A stretch of DNA of 64,000 bases from an uncultured Campylobacter sp. (GTDB lineage: Bacteria > Campylobacterota > Campylobacteria > Campylobacterales > Campylobacteraceae): positions 1 to 64,000 of the forward strand of contig NZ_CALKTL010000086.1 of the NCBI RefSeq assembly GCF_937997405.1, in the 5' to 3' direction. Under the pieces are notes generated by a model. It searched no databases and had not been told where the DNA came from. It saw only the letters and a list, made by a program, of their open reading frames with translations. Below, piece by piece: positions 1 to 9,103 of the stretch. Position 1 is the first letter of the stretch, and every line of letters begins with the position of its first letter. The position numbers and the translations under genes are program-made.

Positions 1-135
1 TATTATAATCAACAAATTTTAAACGGATTTGTAAGCGGATCCGGTGGAGGAGGCTCAAAGATCGTAAGTTATAAAACGGCAAGAGCGGCGGTGGCGAGAA
101 GCCTTGAAATCATAAATTGTAAGGAGAAAATATGA
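1..135 (+). CDS. C-terminal end of an unidentified protein (5' end outside window)
   Basis: Frame 1 is open from the first base to a TGA at 133-135, which overlaps the ATG of the next gene in an ATGA arrangement. The 44 visible residues hold a glycine-serine stretch (SGSGGGGS) and then a helix-like tail (KTARAAVARSLEIIN). I do not recognise the family. The tight overlap suggests a shared transcript with the outer-membrane protein downstream, but a chance open frame of this length is possible. Confidence 0.4.
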   Translation, partial: YYNQQILNGFVSGSGGGGSKIVSYKTARAAVARSLEIINCKEKI

Positions 136-761
136 AAAACAAAATTTTAATCGCGGCATTTGCCGCTGCGGCTTGCGTTAGCGTAAGCTCTAGCGAGGGT
201 TTACTTTTAGGCATCGAGGGGGATTACTCGTTTAAATCTAGTCTTACAGCCAAATGGTCGGAGGATGGAGACTCTGGCACCGTTAAAGATCATAAGGGGC
301 AAGCTGCGATAGGTTTTAAGGCTGGCTATGATTTTGGTATAGCTAGAGCATACGGCGAGTATATGTATGACTTTAAGGTTACAAAAAATGGTAGTGATGA
401 GGATGGAGATTTTAAACACTCTTGGAATAAGCATAGCTTGCTAGTAGGCGGAGATTTTACGCCTGAGATTACGAATAGCTTTAGGCTAGTAACGGGCGCA
501 TATACGGGGGTTTCGTTTTTGAAATACAAAGATTCGTATAATGACTTCAGCGGCGATAGTGACTCTATATCAAAGACAGTACCAGGCTGGGTCATCGGCG
601 CAAGGCTGGGTGGTTTATATAGCTTTGATGAGCATAATGAGATCGAGTTTGGCTACAAAGCGGACTACACGAGATACAAGGCTAGTAAGCTCGGAGAGGA
701 TATAGATAAAGCCTACGAGACCAATCATGGACTATATTTAGGATACAACTTTAAATTCTAA
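132..761 (+). CDS. outer-membrane beta-barrel protein (opacity/porin-like)
   Basis: A 209-residue secreted protein. The N-terminus (MKNKILIAAFAAAACVSVSSSEG) is a typical Sec signal peptide with cleavage near residue 21. The mature part alternates short aromatic/Gly strands with acidic loops, such as GIEGDYSF, AAIGFKAGYDF and ARAYGEYMYDF. It ends in GLYLGYNFKF, the terminal phenylalanine expected of a BamA-recognised barrel. Size and pattern suit an 8-strand OmpA/Opa-type barrel. The start is supported by AAGGAG just upstream. The specific role (adhesin, small porin) cannot be told from sequence. Confidence 0.8.
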   Translation: MKNKILIAAFAAAACVSVSSSEGLLLGIEGDYSFKSSLTAKWSEDGDSGTVKDHKGQAAIGFKAGYDFGIARAYGEYMYDFKVTKNGSDEDGDFKHSWNKHSLLVGGDFTPEITNSFRLVTGAYTGVSFLKYKDSYNDFSGDSDSISKTVPGWVIGARLGGLYSFDEHNEIEFGYKADYTRYKASKLGEDIDKAYETNHGLYLGYNFKF

Positions 762-782
762 AAATTATAACGTGCTAGCGCA

Positions 783-812
783 GGATGGAGCGAACGAACT
801 CCCGCTCCATCC
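783..812 (+). terminator. hairpin terminator after the outer-membrane protein gene
   Basis: Perfect 10-bp stem (GGATGGAGCG at 783-792 with CGCTCCATCC at 803-812) and a 10-nt loop, 22 nt after the stop codon. The T-tract after it is weak (GCTTTCAAATTCC), so termination may be partly Rho-dependent. Confidence 0.55.
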
Positions 813-1020
813 GCTTTCAAATTCCAAATAATTATTAGATGTCAAATTGCAGGCAGGATTGTTTAATCCGAAATTTGCGAGCAATTCAGATGCAATTATA
901 TGATAATCAAAGGGTTGCTGTTGGTACTAGATGTCAAATTTTACCTGCTCGTGCATACAAAATTCAAATATATTCACACATGCTTGGCTCGTATTTTGGT
1001 GCTATCTGGTAAGCATTTAA

Positions 1021-1107
1021 ATTGATAAAATTTATGAAATTTTACTCAATCCGCTTTTTTTTAAGAATCGTTATAATTTCAAGTTGAAAAAGCGGAATTT
1101 TATCAAT
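1021..1107. repeat. interrupted inverted repeat inside a 900-bp non-coding stretch
   Basis: Bases 762-1664 hold no credible gene. Within them, the outer arms ATTGATAAAAT (1021-1031) and ATTTTATCAAT (1097-1107) pair perfectly, as do the inner arms TCCGCTTTTT (1050-1059) and AAAAAGCGGA (1087-1096). Only an 18-nt bulge on the left side breaks the stem. The loop contains a TATAAT word near 1072. The rest of the gap has loosely repeated words such as AGATGTCAAATT (near 838 and 928) and TTGTTTACT (near 1209 and 1290), which look like eroded repeats. Confidence 0.45.
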
Positions 1108-1664
1108 GTCTCCATTTGCCACTTTAAATTTGTTTCATAATTGCTTCGGATATCTCACGACTCCTAGCTTGAGCCAACGCAGAAATGTCATAAAATCCTT
1201 AAAACTTTATTGTTTACTAGACGTGAAATTTTAAGTGAGCACGTAAAAGGATTGCGTCTTAATATTAGCTGATTTAGAGGCGGATCTTCTTGTTTACTTG
1301 ATGGGAATCTTGTATTTGCGGTTTTGTGATTTAGCGCTAAATTTTGCGGTAAAATTCTAAAACTACTGCGTCTAAGAATTTTAACGTTTTAAAGCATTAA
1401 ATTTTTACGATTTTAATGTTAGTCGCAAGCGTAGAATTTTTACCTTTATAAATTCGCGGTAAAAGCGGTAGATGCCTGTCGTGCGGATTTAGATGCTAGA
1501 TTAATCCGCAAGCGCTATGCTTTTACTAAAATTTTGTCTTTGTAAAAATTTTAAAATTTCAATCGCTGTTTTTAAAATACTTCGGTGCAAACATAAATTT
1601 CTAGCTGCTTTGCTATATTTTGTAAGCTAGCTCGGAGTTTTAAAATAGCAAGTCGTCGTGCCTG

Positions 1665-2996
1665 CTATTTGCCAAAAACCCTAGCGAAAATCGCGTCTAC
1701 GTTTTTAGTGTAATATCCGTAGTCGAAGCACTCTTTAATCTCGCTTTCGCTTAGTTTTTCTCGCAGCTTTGTATCTGCGAGCAGATTTTGCAAAAACAGG
1801 CTATGCCCTTGCTCATCTATAGCTTTTTTGCCCTCTTGCAGATCCGCCCAGACCTTCATCGCATTACGCTGTACGATCTTATAGGCATCCTCTCTGCTAA
1901 CTCCTCGTTTAGGCAGCTCTAGCAGTACGCGCTGCGAAAACACGAGCCCACCGGTTAAATTTAGATTTCTCATCATATTTTCGGGATATACGAGCAGTTT
2001 TTCGATCAAGCTTGTCAAGCGATTTAGCATAAAATCGGCGGTTATAAAGCCATCAGGGAGGATAAATCGCTCGACTGAGCTATGGCTGATGTCGCGTTCG
2101 TGCCATAGCGCTACGTCCTCCATCGCGGGTATTGCGAAGCTACGGATCATACGACATAGTCCAGTTACGTTTTCGCTAAGGACAGGATTTCGTTTGTGTG
2201 GCATCGCAGAGCTGCCCTTTTGACCTGGGCTAAAAAATTCCTCTGCCTCATAAACCTCGGTGCGTTGATAGTGGCGGATTGCGATAGCGATCTTTTCGCA
2301 GCTGGAAGCCAGGATCGCAAGTGCGCTCATTACCTGTGCGTAGCGATCGCGCTGGATGACTTGATTGGACGCGGGAGCGGGCTTTAACCCCAGATATTCG
2401 CACACTAGCTCTTCCAGCTCTAGTGGAGCGTGGGCGAAATTCCCCATCGCACCGCTTATTTTGCCGTAGCTGATAACGCTTTTTGCGTGTTGCAAAAGCT
2501 CTAGCGCGCGATTTATCTCATCATACCAGACCGCAAGCACGAGTCCGAAAGTGATCGGCTCGCCGTGGATACCGTGGCTGCGCCCGACCATCAGTGTCAT
2601 TTTATGCTTCATGGCTTGAGATTTTATCGCAGCTTTTAAATTTTGCACATCCTCAATGATAAGCTCCATGCTTTCTTTGATTTGTAGTGCAACGGCGGTA
2701 TCGATGCAATCGCTGCTAGTCATGCCGTAATGCACGAAGCGGCTCTCCTGCCCAAGGCTCTCACTCACGCTCGTTAGAAATGCAATCACGTCGTGCTTGG
2801 TGGTCTTTTCGATCTCATCTATCCGCTCGATCCTAAAGCTTGCGTTTTGTAGAATTTTATCTTTATCACAGTCGCTTATTAGACCTAGTTTATTCCACGC
2901 CTTAACCGCCGCGAGCTCGACTTTTAGCCACGCGTCGTATTTGGCTTGCAAGCTCCATTTTTCAGACATCTCTTTTCTTGCGTATCTTTCGACCAT
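1665..2996 (-). CDS. purB: adenylosuccinate lyase
   Basis: Catalyses two fumarate-releasing steps: SAICAR to AICAR in purine synthesis, and adenylosuccinate to AMP. The protein is 443 residues and starts MVERYARKEMSEKW, the usual N-terminus and length of epsilonproteobacterial PurB. The frame stays open 70 codons further upstream, but that part overlaps the divergent gene and has no homology. The chosen ATG is preceded by GAAAGG. The fumarase/aspartase superfamily signature GSSAMPHKRNP is intact, as are the TSSDCIDTA and GRSHGIHGEP segments around substrate-binding residues. It is divergent from the pseudouridine synthase gene with facing promoters. Confidence 0.96.
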   Translation of the reverse strand: MVERYARKEMSEKWSLQAKYDAWLKVELAAVKAWNKLGLISDCDKDKILQNASFRIERIDEIEKTTKHDVIAFLTSVSESLGQESRFVHYGMTSSDCIDTAVALQIKESMELIIEDVQNLKAAIKSQAMKHKMTLMVGRSHGIHGEPITFGLVLAVWYDEINRALELLQHAKSVISYGKISGAMGNFAHAPLELEELVCEYLGLKPAPASNQVIQRDRYAQVMSALAILASSCEKIAIAIRHYQRTEVYEAEEFFSPGQKGSSAMPHKRNPVLSENVTGLCRMIRSFAIPAMEDVALWHERDISHSSVERFILPDGFITADFMLNRLTSLIEKLLVYPENMMRNLNLTGGLVFSQRVLLELPKRGVSREDAYKIVQRNAMKVWADLQEGKKAIDEQGHSLFLQNLLADTKLREKLSESEIKECFDYGYYTKNVDAIFARVFGK

Positions 2997-3071
2997 TTTA
3001 GTAGCCTTTCGGTTAGAATTTCTTGTATAATGATGGCAAAAATTATATAAAAATAGGGCTGAAAGTTTAAT
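2997..3071. promoter_or_regulatory. divergent promoter region, purB / pseudouridine synthase
   Basis: The 75-bp gap between divergent starts holds TATAAT on the plus strand at 3026-3031 (serving the pseudouridine synthase) and TATAAT on the minus strand at 3047-3042 (serving purB). The two -10 boxes nearly overlap, so the promoters may interfere with each other. Confidence 0.5.
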
Positions 3072-4484
3072 ATGGGTTATGAGAAAAGAAGCTTGGGAAG
3101 CTTTGAGGGGCGCAAAATTTACGAAATTCTGCTTAGCCTCGGATACGATATGAAATCCGCGCAGCGCATCTGTGACAAGCGCCGCGTAACCGATGCAGAG
3201 GATCAAAATTTACATAAAAACTCCGTTGCTTGCGGAGAAATTTTTTTGATCGATTACAAATGCGAGCCGCGCGGACTGAAGCCGATCTTTGAGTGCGATG
3301 CGTTTGCGGCATTTGACAAGCCGAGTGGAATTTTAAGCCATCCGAGCGGGCGCAACTCGCCTTATAATATGTATGACGAGATCTGGTCGCTATACGGGCA
3401 GGACGCGTGCGTGGCGCACAGGCTTGATTTAGAAACCAGCGGAATTCTTATTGTCGCCAAGGATAAAGACGCGGCGCGCGAGCTTAAAGAGTGCTTCGAA
3501 CAGCGTAGAGTGATGAAAAGCTATCTAGCGCTCGTGCAAGGGGATTTGAGAGAGGGCTTGCGAGGGGATTTGCAAAGTGCCGCTTGCAATGGTGAGATAG
3601 AGAGTTGCTATGCTCTAGGCTTTGATGAAATTTGCGGATCAAAATTCGCGGGCGATGCTGTGAGTTTACCAAGTAGCGTATCGGATTTGCGCGATACACT
3701 AGCTCTAAAAGGAACAGGCAATAAATTTGGATTTAATATCTTGTCTAATGGTGCGAGTAGGGGATTGTGGTGCGATGCTCTATCTTACGACGCGCAGGTT
3801 AAATTTAATTCCGGCGCTCCTACTGGCGATGTTGACAGCAGATCTGAATTTGATGACTTATCCTGCGGCGTGAGTGATAAGCTCAAACCCGCTATCACGA
3901 TGAGTAGCGCGGATAACGGACATAAACCTTGCGCCTTATCTGCGGCTAAATCTTTGCCAGCTACTTCTAAGGGCTGTGTAAATTTGAAAAAATTTGAGCC
4001 TGCAAAATACGCAAAATTTAGCGAAAAACTGAAATTTTTAAAGGATTTCGAGGGGTTTGTAATTGATGCTCCTATTGCTCCTAGCGGCGAGTTTGCCGAT
4101 CTTAAAATTCGTATGAAAATATCGCGCGATGGCAAGGAGGCGATCACGCTCATACGCCCGCTGCGATATTTCTCGGACATGGACGCTAGCCTGATTGAGT
4201 GCTATCCGCTGACGGGTAGGCAGCATCAGATCAGGCTGCATCTATTTGCCGCGGGTGCGCCGATATTGGGAGAGCCGCTGTATGGGCTTTCGCGGGAGCA
4301 AGCGGAGCGGATATTGGATAAAAAGATGGATGAGACGGAGCGGATCAGAACGACAGGGGCGCCGAGATTACTACTGCACGCGAATACAATTTGCTTCGAA
4401 CTAGGCGGAGAGCGATATGAGATAAAAAGCAAATTCGATGCCGCAAGAGAGTTTTATAATCTTGCGAAAATCGGTAAAATTTAG
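3072..4484 (+). CDS. RluA/RluD-family 23S rRNA pseudouridine synthase with a large internal insertion
   Basis: Isomerises uridine in rRNA. The catalytic block HRLDLETSG (residues 116-124, nucleophile Asp119) and the later LTGRQHQIRLHL block (380-391) are intact. Between them the family has about 30 residues, but here roughly 170 intervene (about 159-327), making the protein 470 residues instead of about 300. The insert is low in hydrophobic periodicity, rich in Ser/Asp/Gly/Ala, and its DNA carries many AAATTT words. It falls between beta strands (ALVQGDL and GFVIDAPIAP), so the fold could survive. The target uridine is unknown. Confidence 0.88.
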   Translation: MGYEKRSLGSFEGRKIYEILLSLGYDMKSAQRICDKRRVTDAEDQNLHKNSVACGEIFLIDYKCEPRGLKPIFECDAFAAFDKPSGILSHPSGRNSPYNMYDEIWSLYGQDACVAHRLDLETSGILIVAKDKDAARELKECFEQRRVMKSYLALVQGDLREGLRGDLQSAACNGEIESCYALGFDEICGSKFAGDAVSLPSSVSDLRDTLALKGTGNKFGFNILSNGASRGLWCDALSYDAQVKFNSGAPTGDVDSRSEFDDLSCGVSDKLKPAITMSSADNGHKPCALSAAKSLPATSKGCVNLKKFEPAKYAKFSEKLKFLKDFEGFVIDAPIAPSGEFADLKIRMKISRDGKEAITLIRPLRYFSDMDASLIECYPLTGRQHQIRLHLFAAGAPILGEPLYGLSREQAERILDKKMDETERIRTTGAPRLLLHANTICFELGGERYEIKSKFDAAREFYNLAKIGKI

Positions 4485-5149
4485 GTAACTTAATAAAATC
4501 TGGATGCTTTGGTGGATCAGATAAATTTTTAAGATAAGAATTTATTTTGTGCGCGTATTTAAAAGCTTGGCGGGTACAAAATTTCTTGGAATTTTCGCGT
4601 AGCTTTTAATGAGATTTGTTAAAAGGTTGAATATGGCGTGCGTCATAAATCAAATAAGTCAAATCTAGTTATATTCGCTAAAGCGCAAGGCGGGATGATA
4701 AATTCTACTACAATGATAAGGCGCCTAGACGTACATTTATTGTAAGCACGTTTTGTTTTTGAATTTTATTAGTTTTTTACGCCTTACGATATGCCATAAA
4801 ATTTTAAAATTTTAGCAATTACTCGCTTTGCCACAATCTATAGCGCTAGGACAAATTTCTTTTATGCGGCGCGTTAACCTATCATTCTGATAAGTCTTTT
4901 ATTTGGTTTAAATTCTTGATTTTATTGAGTGGTCTTTTAGAACTTTGAAAAATTCTGTTTTAAAATCTCTTCTAATAAAATTAGAATTTAGGAAAATAAT
5001 TTTTGGCTGCTATCGCACGCGGCTAAATTTATATAAACGCGGATCCGATTGCCATAAGGCATGTAGCTAAATGCGTATTTATACCCTATAATCGTCATAA
5101 TTTCGCAACTTACGCAAAGTTTCAAATAAACAATTATTTTAAACTAAAT
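4485..5149. other. 665-bp AT-rich gap with no gene seen
   Basis: No ORF of useful length, tRNA or clear hairpin terminator was found on either strand. AAAATTTTAAAATTTT palindromic words occur near 4799. The gap lies between the pseudouridine synthase gene and the decayed DUF6985-like gene and may hold more eroded sequence. Confidence 0.4.
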
Positions 5150-6019
5150 TCAAATAGCCATAAACGCTACTTCTGCTTCGCCGATATTAATGACTTCGCC
5201 TTTGCGCGTCATCACGCCTAGACCATACTCCATGTCCCACGAGCAGCTAAACTGAAAGCCGATTTTGCGTCGTCTAGGATATAGATATTTTGTAGCTCCA
5301 ATAGTTCGCTAAGCTCCTGTGGCGTGCTGATGCCTGGCATGAAATCGCTTTTGCCATTTTGGGTAGTTTTTTAAAATTTCAGCTAAGATGCCCGTTAAAA
5401 TTTTTTCCTGATTCTGCTTTAGAAACTCTAGTGCGTCCGATTGCGCATGACTCGGCTCGTCCGTCTTCTCGCCGTCTTCATCTAAAAACGCGCAGCGAAA
5501 CTCGCCCTCTTGCTCTAAAGCTTTACCGAAATACTCCAGCCGCAGCGGGAAACCAAAGTCCTCGTATTCTTCATCTTCAAATTTAGGCAAAATTTTAGGT
5601 TCTGTAAGATGCGCATTAAAAAACTCCGCGACCTTTGGGCTGCGGGTGAAAAGATACTCCTGATTCGCTTCGTAGCTTTTGCGCAAAAATTTAAGCGCCT
5701 CCTGCTCTGCTCCGCACTCCAGGCAGCATTCGCCCTTGTAATAATCGCTCACGTAGGACGGATTTTCATTGCTTCTGGCGCGCTTGTCCATCTCGCCTAG
5801 CTAGCGCAGCATATTTGAGGCGTCGCCCGCCCATTCGTACTCATTTGCCATGCGCGCCGCGTAGATGTATGAGTCGTAGACGCGGTATTTCTCATCGTCC
5901 GCCTCCGCCCATTTTGCCTCGATAAAGCGGATAATCTCCGCCTTTGTAATCTTGGATTTTTTAAGCAGCGATCTGTCTAAGAAAACGCCGATCTCATCCA
6001 CTATTTTTTGCGCGTCCAT
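5150..6019 (-). pseudogene. DUF6985-like protein gene, broken by one amber stop and two frameshifts
   Basis: Three in-order pieces read as one protein. Residues from MDAQKIVDEIG run to SNMLR, then an in-frame TAG at 5803-5801. Reading resumes in the same frame (LGEMDKRARSNENPSYVSDYY...) to PKWQK, shifts frame near 5349-5354 into SDFMPGISTPQELSELL, and shifts again at an A-run near 5261-5266 into IGFQFSCSWDMEYGLGVM, ending at TGA 5152-5150. The last motif (F-x-C-x-W-D-x-E-x-G-L-G-V) is what I recall as the C-terminal signature of DUF6985, a family of unknown function often near immunity-type genes. The A-run lesion suggests slippage. A sequencing error could explain one lesion but hardly all three. 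Confidence 0.7.
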
Positions 6020-6053
6020 TGCTACTTCGTTATAAATTTTTTGCCGATCTGCC

Positions 6054-7196
6054 TTACGGTCTGAAAATAATCGCCGAATTTCTCCTCTGCTTGTTCGAAA
6101 TTTTATCGGCACTGATAGCACTTTGAGCCGGAATTTTACCTTGCTCGTTTCTTTGCTTGAGCTGTCCGCACGCTGCACTGATATCTAGCCCCTTGCTCTG
6201 GCGGATCGTGCAAGTAATGCCGTGCGCGCAGAGATAGTCTTGGAATTTCACCATGTTTTCGGGGCTTGGCCTGCCAAAGCTCGAGCCTTCGTGCGGATTA
6301 AAATAGATCAGATTTACTTTTGCGCGAATGCCGTGCAGAAGCTTCACTAGCGTTTTGGCATCGCTTGAGCGGTCATTTATCCCATCGATTATTAGATATT
6401 CAAACATCACCCGTTTTCGCAGATCGATTGGGAACTCGCGCACCGCCTGCATGATCGATGCGATATTGTAGGCGCGATTTATCGGCATTAGTTTTTCACG
6501 CAGTTCGTCATCCACTGCATGCAGTGAGATCGCGAGTAGCACGCCAAGATCCATTTCGCCAAGCTTTTTTATCTGCGTAGAAAGTCCGCTTGTACTTATC
6601 GTTTGGCGACGCGGCGCTATTGCGAGTCCGTCGTTTTCTTTTAAAATTCGCACGGCTTTGGCAACGTTGTCTAGGTTATTAAGCGGTTCGCCCATCCCCA
6701 TATATACGACATTGACGCGGCGCTCGTACGGGATCGCGTTCATTTTTTTGATGAGCCAAATTTGAGCCACGATTTCGCCTGGAGTTAAATTCCGTACGAA
6801 GCCACCTTTTGCTGTCAGGCAAAAGGTGCAGCCAATTTTGCAACCCACTTGCGAACTTACGCAGATTGAGTAGCGCGCGTGTCTTATAATTTTTTCGTTT
6901 TCATCTCGCAGTTCATCCTTCATCGGTAGCAGGACACTTTCTATCGTCTTGCCATCTTTGAGAGCGAAAAGGTATTTGATACTGCCATCACTACTTGTTT
7001 CGGATCTGACGCATTCAAGTGGATCTAAATAAAAATTTTGAGCTAAACTTTGACGGATCTCTTTTGGTAGATTTAGCATTTGTGTGAAGTCATCCACATT
7101 CTTTTTGTAAATCCATTCGTAAATTTGCTTGGCTCTAAATTTCGGTTCGATGAAATTTTCAAGCTCTTTCATCGTAAAATCAAAGATATTTTTCAA
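6054..7196 (-). CDS. rlmN: dual-specificity rRNA/tRNA adenine-C2 methyltransferase RlmN
   Basis: A radical-SAM enzyme that methylates C2 of A2503 in 23S rRNA and A37 of some tRNAs. The 4Fe-4S site is C119-x3-C123-x2-C126, followed by the GEP segment (MGMGEPL). The methyl-accepting cysteine is in SAACGQL (about Cys343). The start is TTG (MKNIFDF) with AAGG 7 nt upstream, overlapping the preceding gene by 4 nt. After AACGQL the protein runs on for about 33 Lys/Asn/Ser-rich residues where homologues usually stop within about 10, so the tail is an extension. Confidence 0.95.
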   Translation of the reverse strand: MKNIFDFTMKELENFIEPKFRAKQIYEWIYKKNVDDFTQMLNLPKEIRQSLAQNFYLDPLECVRSETSSDGSIKYLFALKDGKTIESVLLPMKDELRDENEKIIRHARYSICVSSQVGCKIGCTFCLTAKGGFVRNLTPGEIVAQIWLIKKMNAIPYERRVNVVYMGMGEPLNNLDNVAKAVRILKENDGLAIAPRRQTISTSGLSTQIKKLGEMDLGVLLAISLHAVDDELREKLMPINRAYNIASIMQAVREFPIDLRKRVMFEYLIIDGINDRSSDAKTLVKLLHGIRAKVNLIYFNPHEGSSFGRPSPENMVKFQDYLCAHGITCTIRQSKGLDISAACGQLKQRNEQGKIPAQSAISADKISNKQRRNSAIIFRP

Positions 7197-7738
7197 ATTA
7201 ATGCCTTAGTTTTTAGATATTTAGTTAAATTTTTTTTTGCAGCGGCGTGATTTTTTAAAAAATTTGCGTGAGCATTTGAATCGCAGAAATTCGTCGCACA
7301 AAAAATTCCGTAAGCGGGAATTTGAAATTTTTGTGCTACCTTGAGAACCGAAAAAAATTCCATATTTTCTAAAAAATAACCTCGCTCAAAGAATTTTAGC
7401 GCGGATTTTTTATCGGTCGTGATAAAATTTGAGCTATTAATTATTGTTTCATATGAAACATTGGTAGAATTCCTAGCTATAATTTCATAGCTAATCGGGG
7501 AGTATGAAAGCTCATAAAGCGCCGATATCTCACAGTTTGCAGCCGATCTGCTTTCATAAATTTTTAGAATTTTACCTTCTTTATATAGCCCCGCAGAACC
7601 CACGAAAATGATTTCACTCGGCAAGCTTTGCCTATTTTCGCATAAAAATTTAGTCAAATTTATACTCATATCTACTAGCCCTACACCCATAGGCAGGGCA
7701 AAATCAAAAATTTCATTTCGTCCGGCAGAGATTATCAT
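7193..7738 (-). CDS. purine-nucleoside phosphorylase / MTA-SAH nucleosidase-like protein
   Basis: A 181-residue protein directly upstream of rlmN and translationally coupled to it. It has the phosphorylase-fold pattern: an N-terminal [20 protein letters not shown] strand-loop, [11 protein letters not shown], and a central [15 protein letters not shown] helix resembling the Met-Glu substrate segment of PNP/UDP phosphorylases. It is shorter than true nucleosidases (about 230 residues), so function is uncertain. C. jejuni has, from memory, a similar small gene in the same place next to rlmN. Confidence 0.65.
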   Translation of the reverse strand: MIISAGRNEIFDFALPMGVGLVDMSINLTKFLCENRQSLPSEIIFVGSAGLYKEGKILKIYESRSAANCEISALYELSYSPISYEIIARNSTNVSYETIINSSNFITTDKKSALKFFERGYFLENMEFFSVLKVAQKFQIPAYGIFCATNFCDSNAHANFLKNHAAAKKNLTKYLKTKALI

Positions 7739-8091
7739 TTACGCATTCACGCTTTCATTATTTTTCACTAATCATAGCAAAATGACGATAAATTTAAAGC
7801 TAAATTTTGAAATTTTTTCGTCGTAAAGTATCGGATGAAATTAAAATAAATCGAGTAAACATCTATGAGAGCTGTACCTTTATCTTCCATAATGGTAGTA
7901 GTGCAGGTGGCGGGTAGAAGATGGAAAAGTATCATAAAAAAAGCTTATAATTTAGCTAAAACGAAGAAATTTTATCTAAGCAAAAACGATGCTTGCAAAA
8001 AACTTGCAAGATAATAAAGGCTGAAATAAAATTAATTATTTGGTCGCTTTGGCGGCTAAGTTTCAACCTTGTGGTATAAACCTGGCTAAAT
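7739..8091. other. 353-bp gap, no gene seen
   Basis: Contains a small hairpin (CTTGCA, 7-nt loop, TGCAAG, about 7990-8010) that may help end hisF-distal transcripts, and several AAATTT words. No ORF with a ribosome site or homology was seen. Confidence 0.35.
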
Positions 8092-9012
8092 TTACATTCT
8101 CACTTCGATGCCTTGCTCCTGCAGATACGTTTTTAGTGCCTTAATTTCGATCTCTCTGAAGTGAAAGATTGATGCTGCCAAGCATGCGTCCGCGCCTGCT
8201 AAAAATGCGTCCTTAAAATGCTCCATTTTACCCGCACCGCCGCTTGCGATCACGGGGATATCAAGCGCGCTAAAAATCCGCGTCAAATTTAGCTCAAAGC
8301 CGTTTTTAACGCCGTCGCAGTCCATCGATGTGAGTAAAATTTCTCCCGCGCCGCGCTCCTGCGCCTCTTTCGCCCAAGCAAGCGCGTCCCTGCCGGTATC
8401 CAGCCTGCCGCCGTTTATAAACACGCTATAGCCGCAAAGTTCGCCGTTCCCAGTTAAAATTTCATCCTGCGAGCTGCGTAAAATTTCGCCGAAATTCCGC
8501 GTCTCACTGTCTAAATTTGTGTCTGGATTTTGCATGTCGCCGTGTAAATTTCCGTTTGAATTCCTCGCCGTGTCATATAAATTACCGCGCGAAATTTCAC
8601 TCGAATTTCGTTTCGCATCTATCGCTACCACGACGCACTGCGAGCCGAATTTATTTGCCGCTTCGTCTATCAAATTTGGATTTTTTATTGCAGCTGAGTT
8701 GAGGCTGATTTTATCGCAGCCGACGTTTAGCAGGCGCGAGATGTCGTCGATCGTGCGTATACCGCCGCCAACGGTCAGCGGGATAAAAAGCTCGCGTGCG
8801 ACCCGCTCCACGACATCCACGATCGTATCGCGCTCAAGATGCGACGCCGTGATGTCAAGGAAGCACAGCTCGTCCGCGCCCTCCTCGTTGTAGCGTTTGG
8901 CTATCTCGACCGGATCACCCGCATCCACGAGACCTACGAAATTTACGCCCTTTACCACCCGTCCGTCTTTGACGTCAAGGCACGGGATTATGCGTTTTGC
9001 GAATCTATTCAA
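8092..9012 (-). CDS. hisF: imidazole glycerol phosphate synthase subunit HisF with an internal insertion
   Basis: Cyclase subunit: it uses ammonia from HisH to convert PRFAR to imidazole glycerol phosphate and AICAR. The barrel motifs are complete: [15 protein letters not shown] (catalytic Asp13), VGGGIRT, VVAIDAK (second catalytic Asp132), [11 protein letters not shown] and ASGGAG. Length is 306 against about 252 in the family. The excess is one block at about residues 137-194 (8431-8604), right after the Asp132 strand, rich in Asn/Ser/Glu and encoded by AAATTT/AAATTC words about every 15 bp. The start is TTG with GAAGGG upstream. hisH is not adjacent. Confidence 0.94.
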   Translation of the reverse strand: MNRFAKRIIPCLDVKDGRVVKGVNFVGLVDAGDPVEIAKRYNEEGADELCFLDITASHLERDTIVDVVERVARELFIPLTVGGGIRTIDDISRLLNVGCDKISLNSAAIKNPNLIDEAANKFGSQCVVVAIDAKRNSSEISRGNLYDTARNSNGNLHGDMQNPDTNLDSETRNFGEILRSSQDEILTGNGELCGYSVFINGGRLDTGRDALAWAKEAQERGAGEILLTSMDCDGVKNGFELNLTRIFSALDIPVIASGGAGKMEHFKDAFLAGADACLAASIFHFREIEIKALKTYLQEQGIEVRM

Positions 9013-9045
9013 AGCAGCCCTTCATAATAAAATTTTTTATGATTT

Positions 9046-9093
9046 TAGCCAAATTTTACTTAACATAATGACTTTATAAGTAAAATTTGGCTA
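9046..9093. repeat. perfect 17-bp inverted repeat with 14-nt loop upstream of rsmA
   Basis: TAGCCAAATTTTACTTA at 9046-9062 is matched by TAAGTAAAATTTGGCTA at 9077-9093, ten bases before the rsmA start and 33 bases after the divergent hisF start. As RNA it would form a strong stem just ahead of the rsmA ribosome site. As DNA it could be an operator overlapping both promoters. The loop (ACATAATGACTTTA) holds a -10-like word. Confidence 0.6.
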
Positions 9094-9103
9094 GACTCTC
9101 GCG

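Noticed and set aside
2997..3206. Extended N-terminus of purB
   Set aside because: It overlaps the divergent gene and promoters, and the family N-terminus starts at MVERYARKEM.
7985..8015. CTTGCAAG-containing hairpin as a regulatory site
   Set aside because: Stem of only six pairs in an AT-rich gap with no gene directly dependent on it; too weak to claim.
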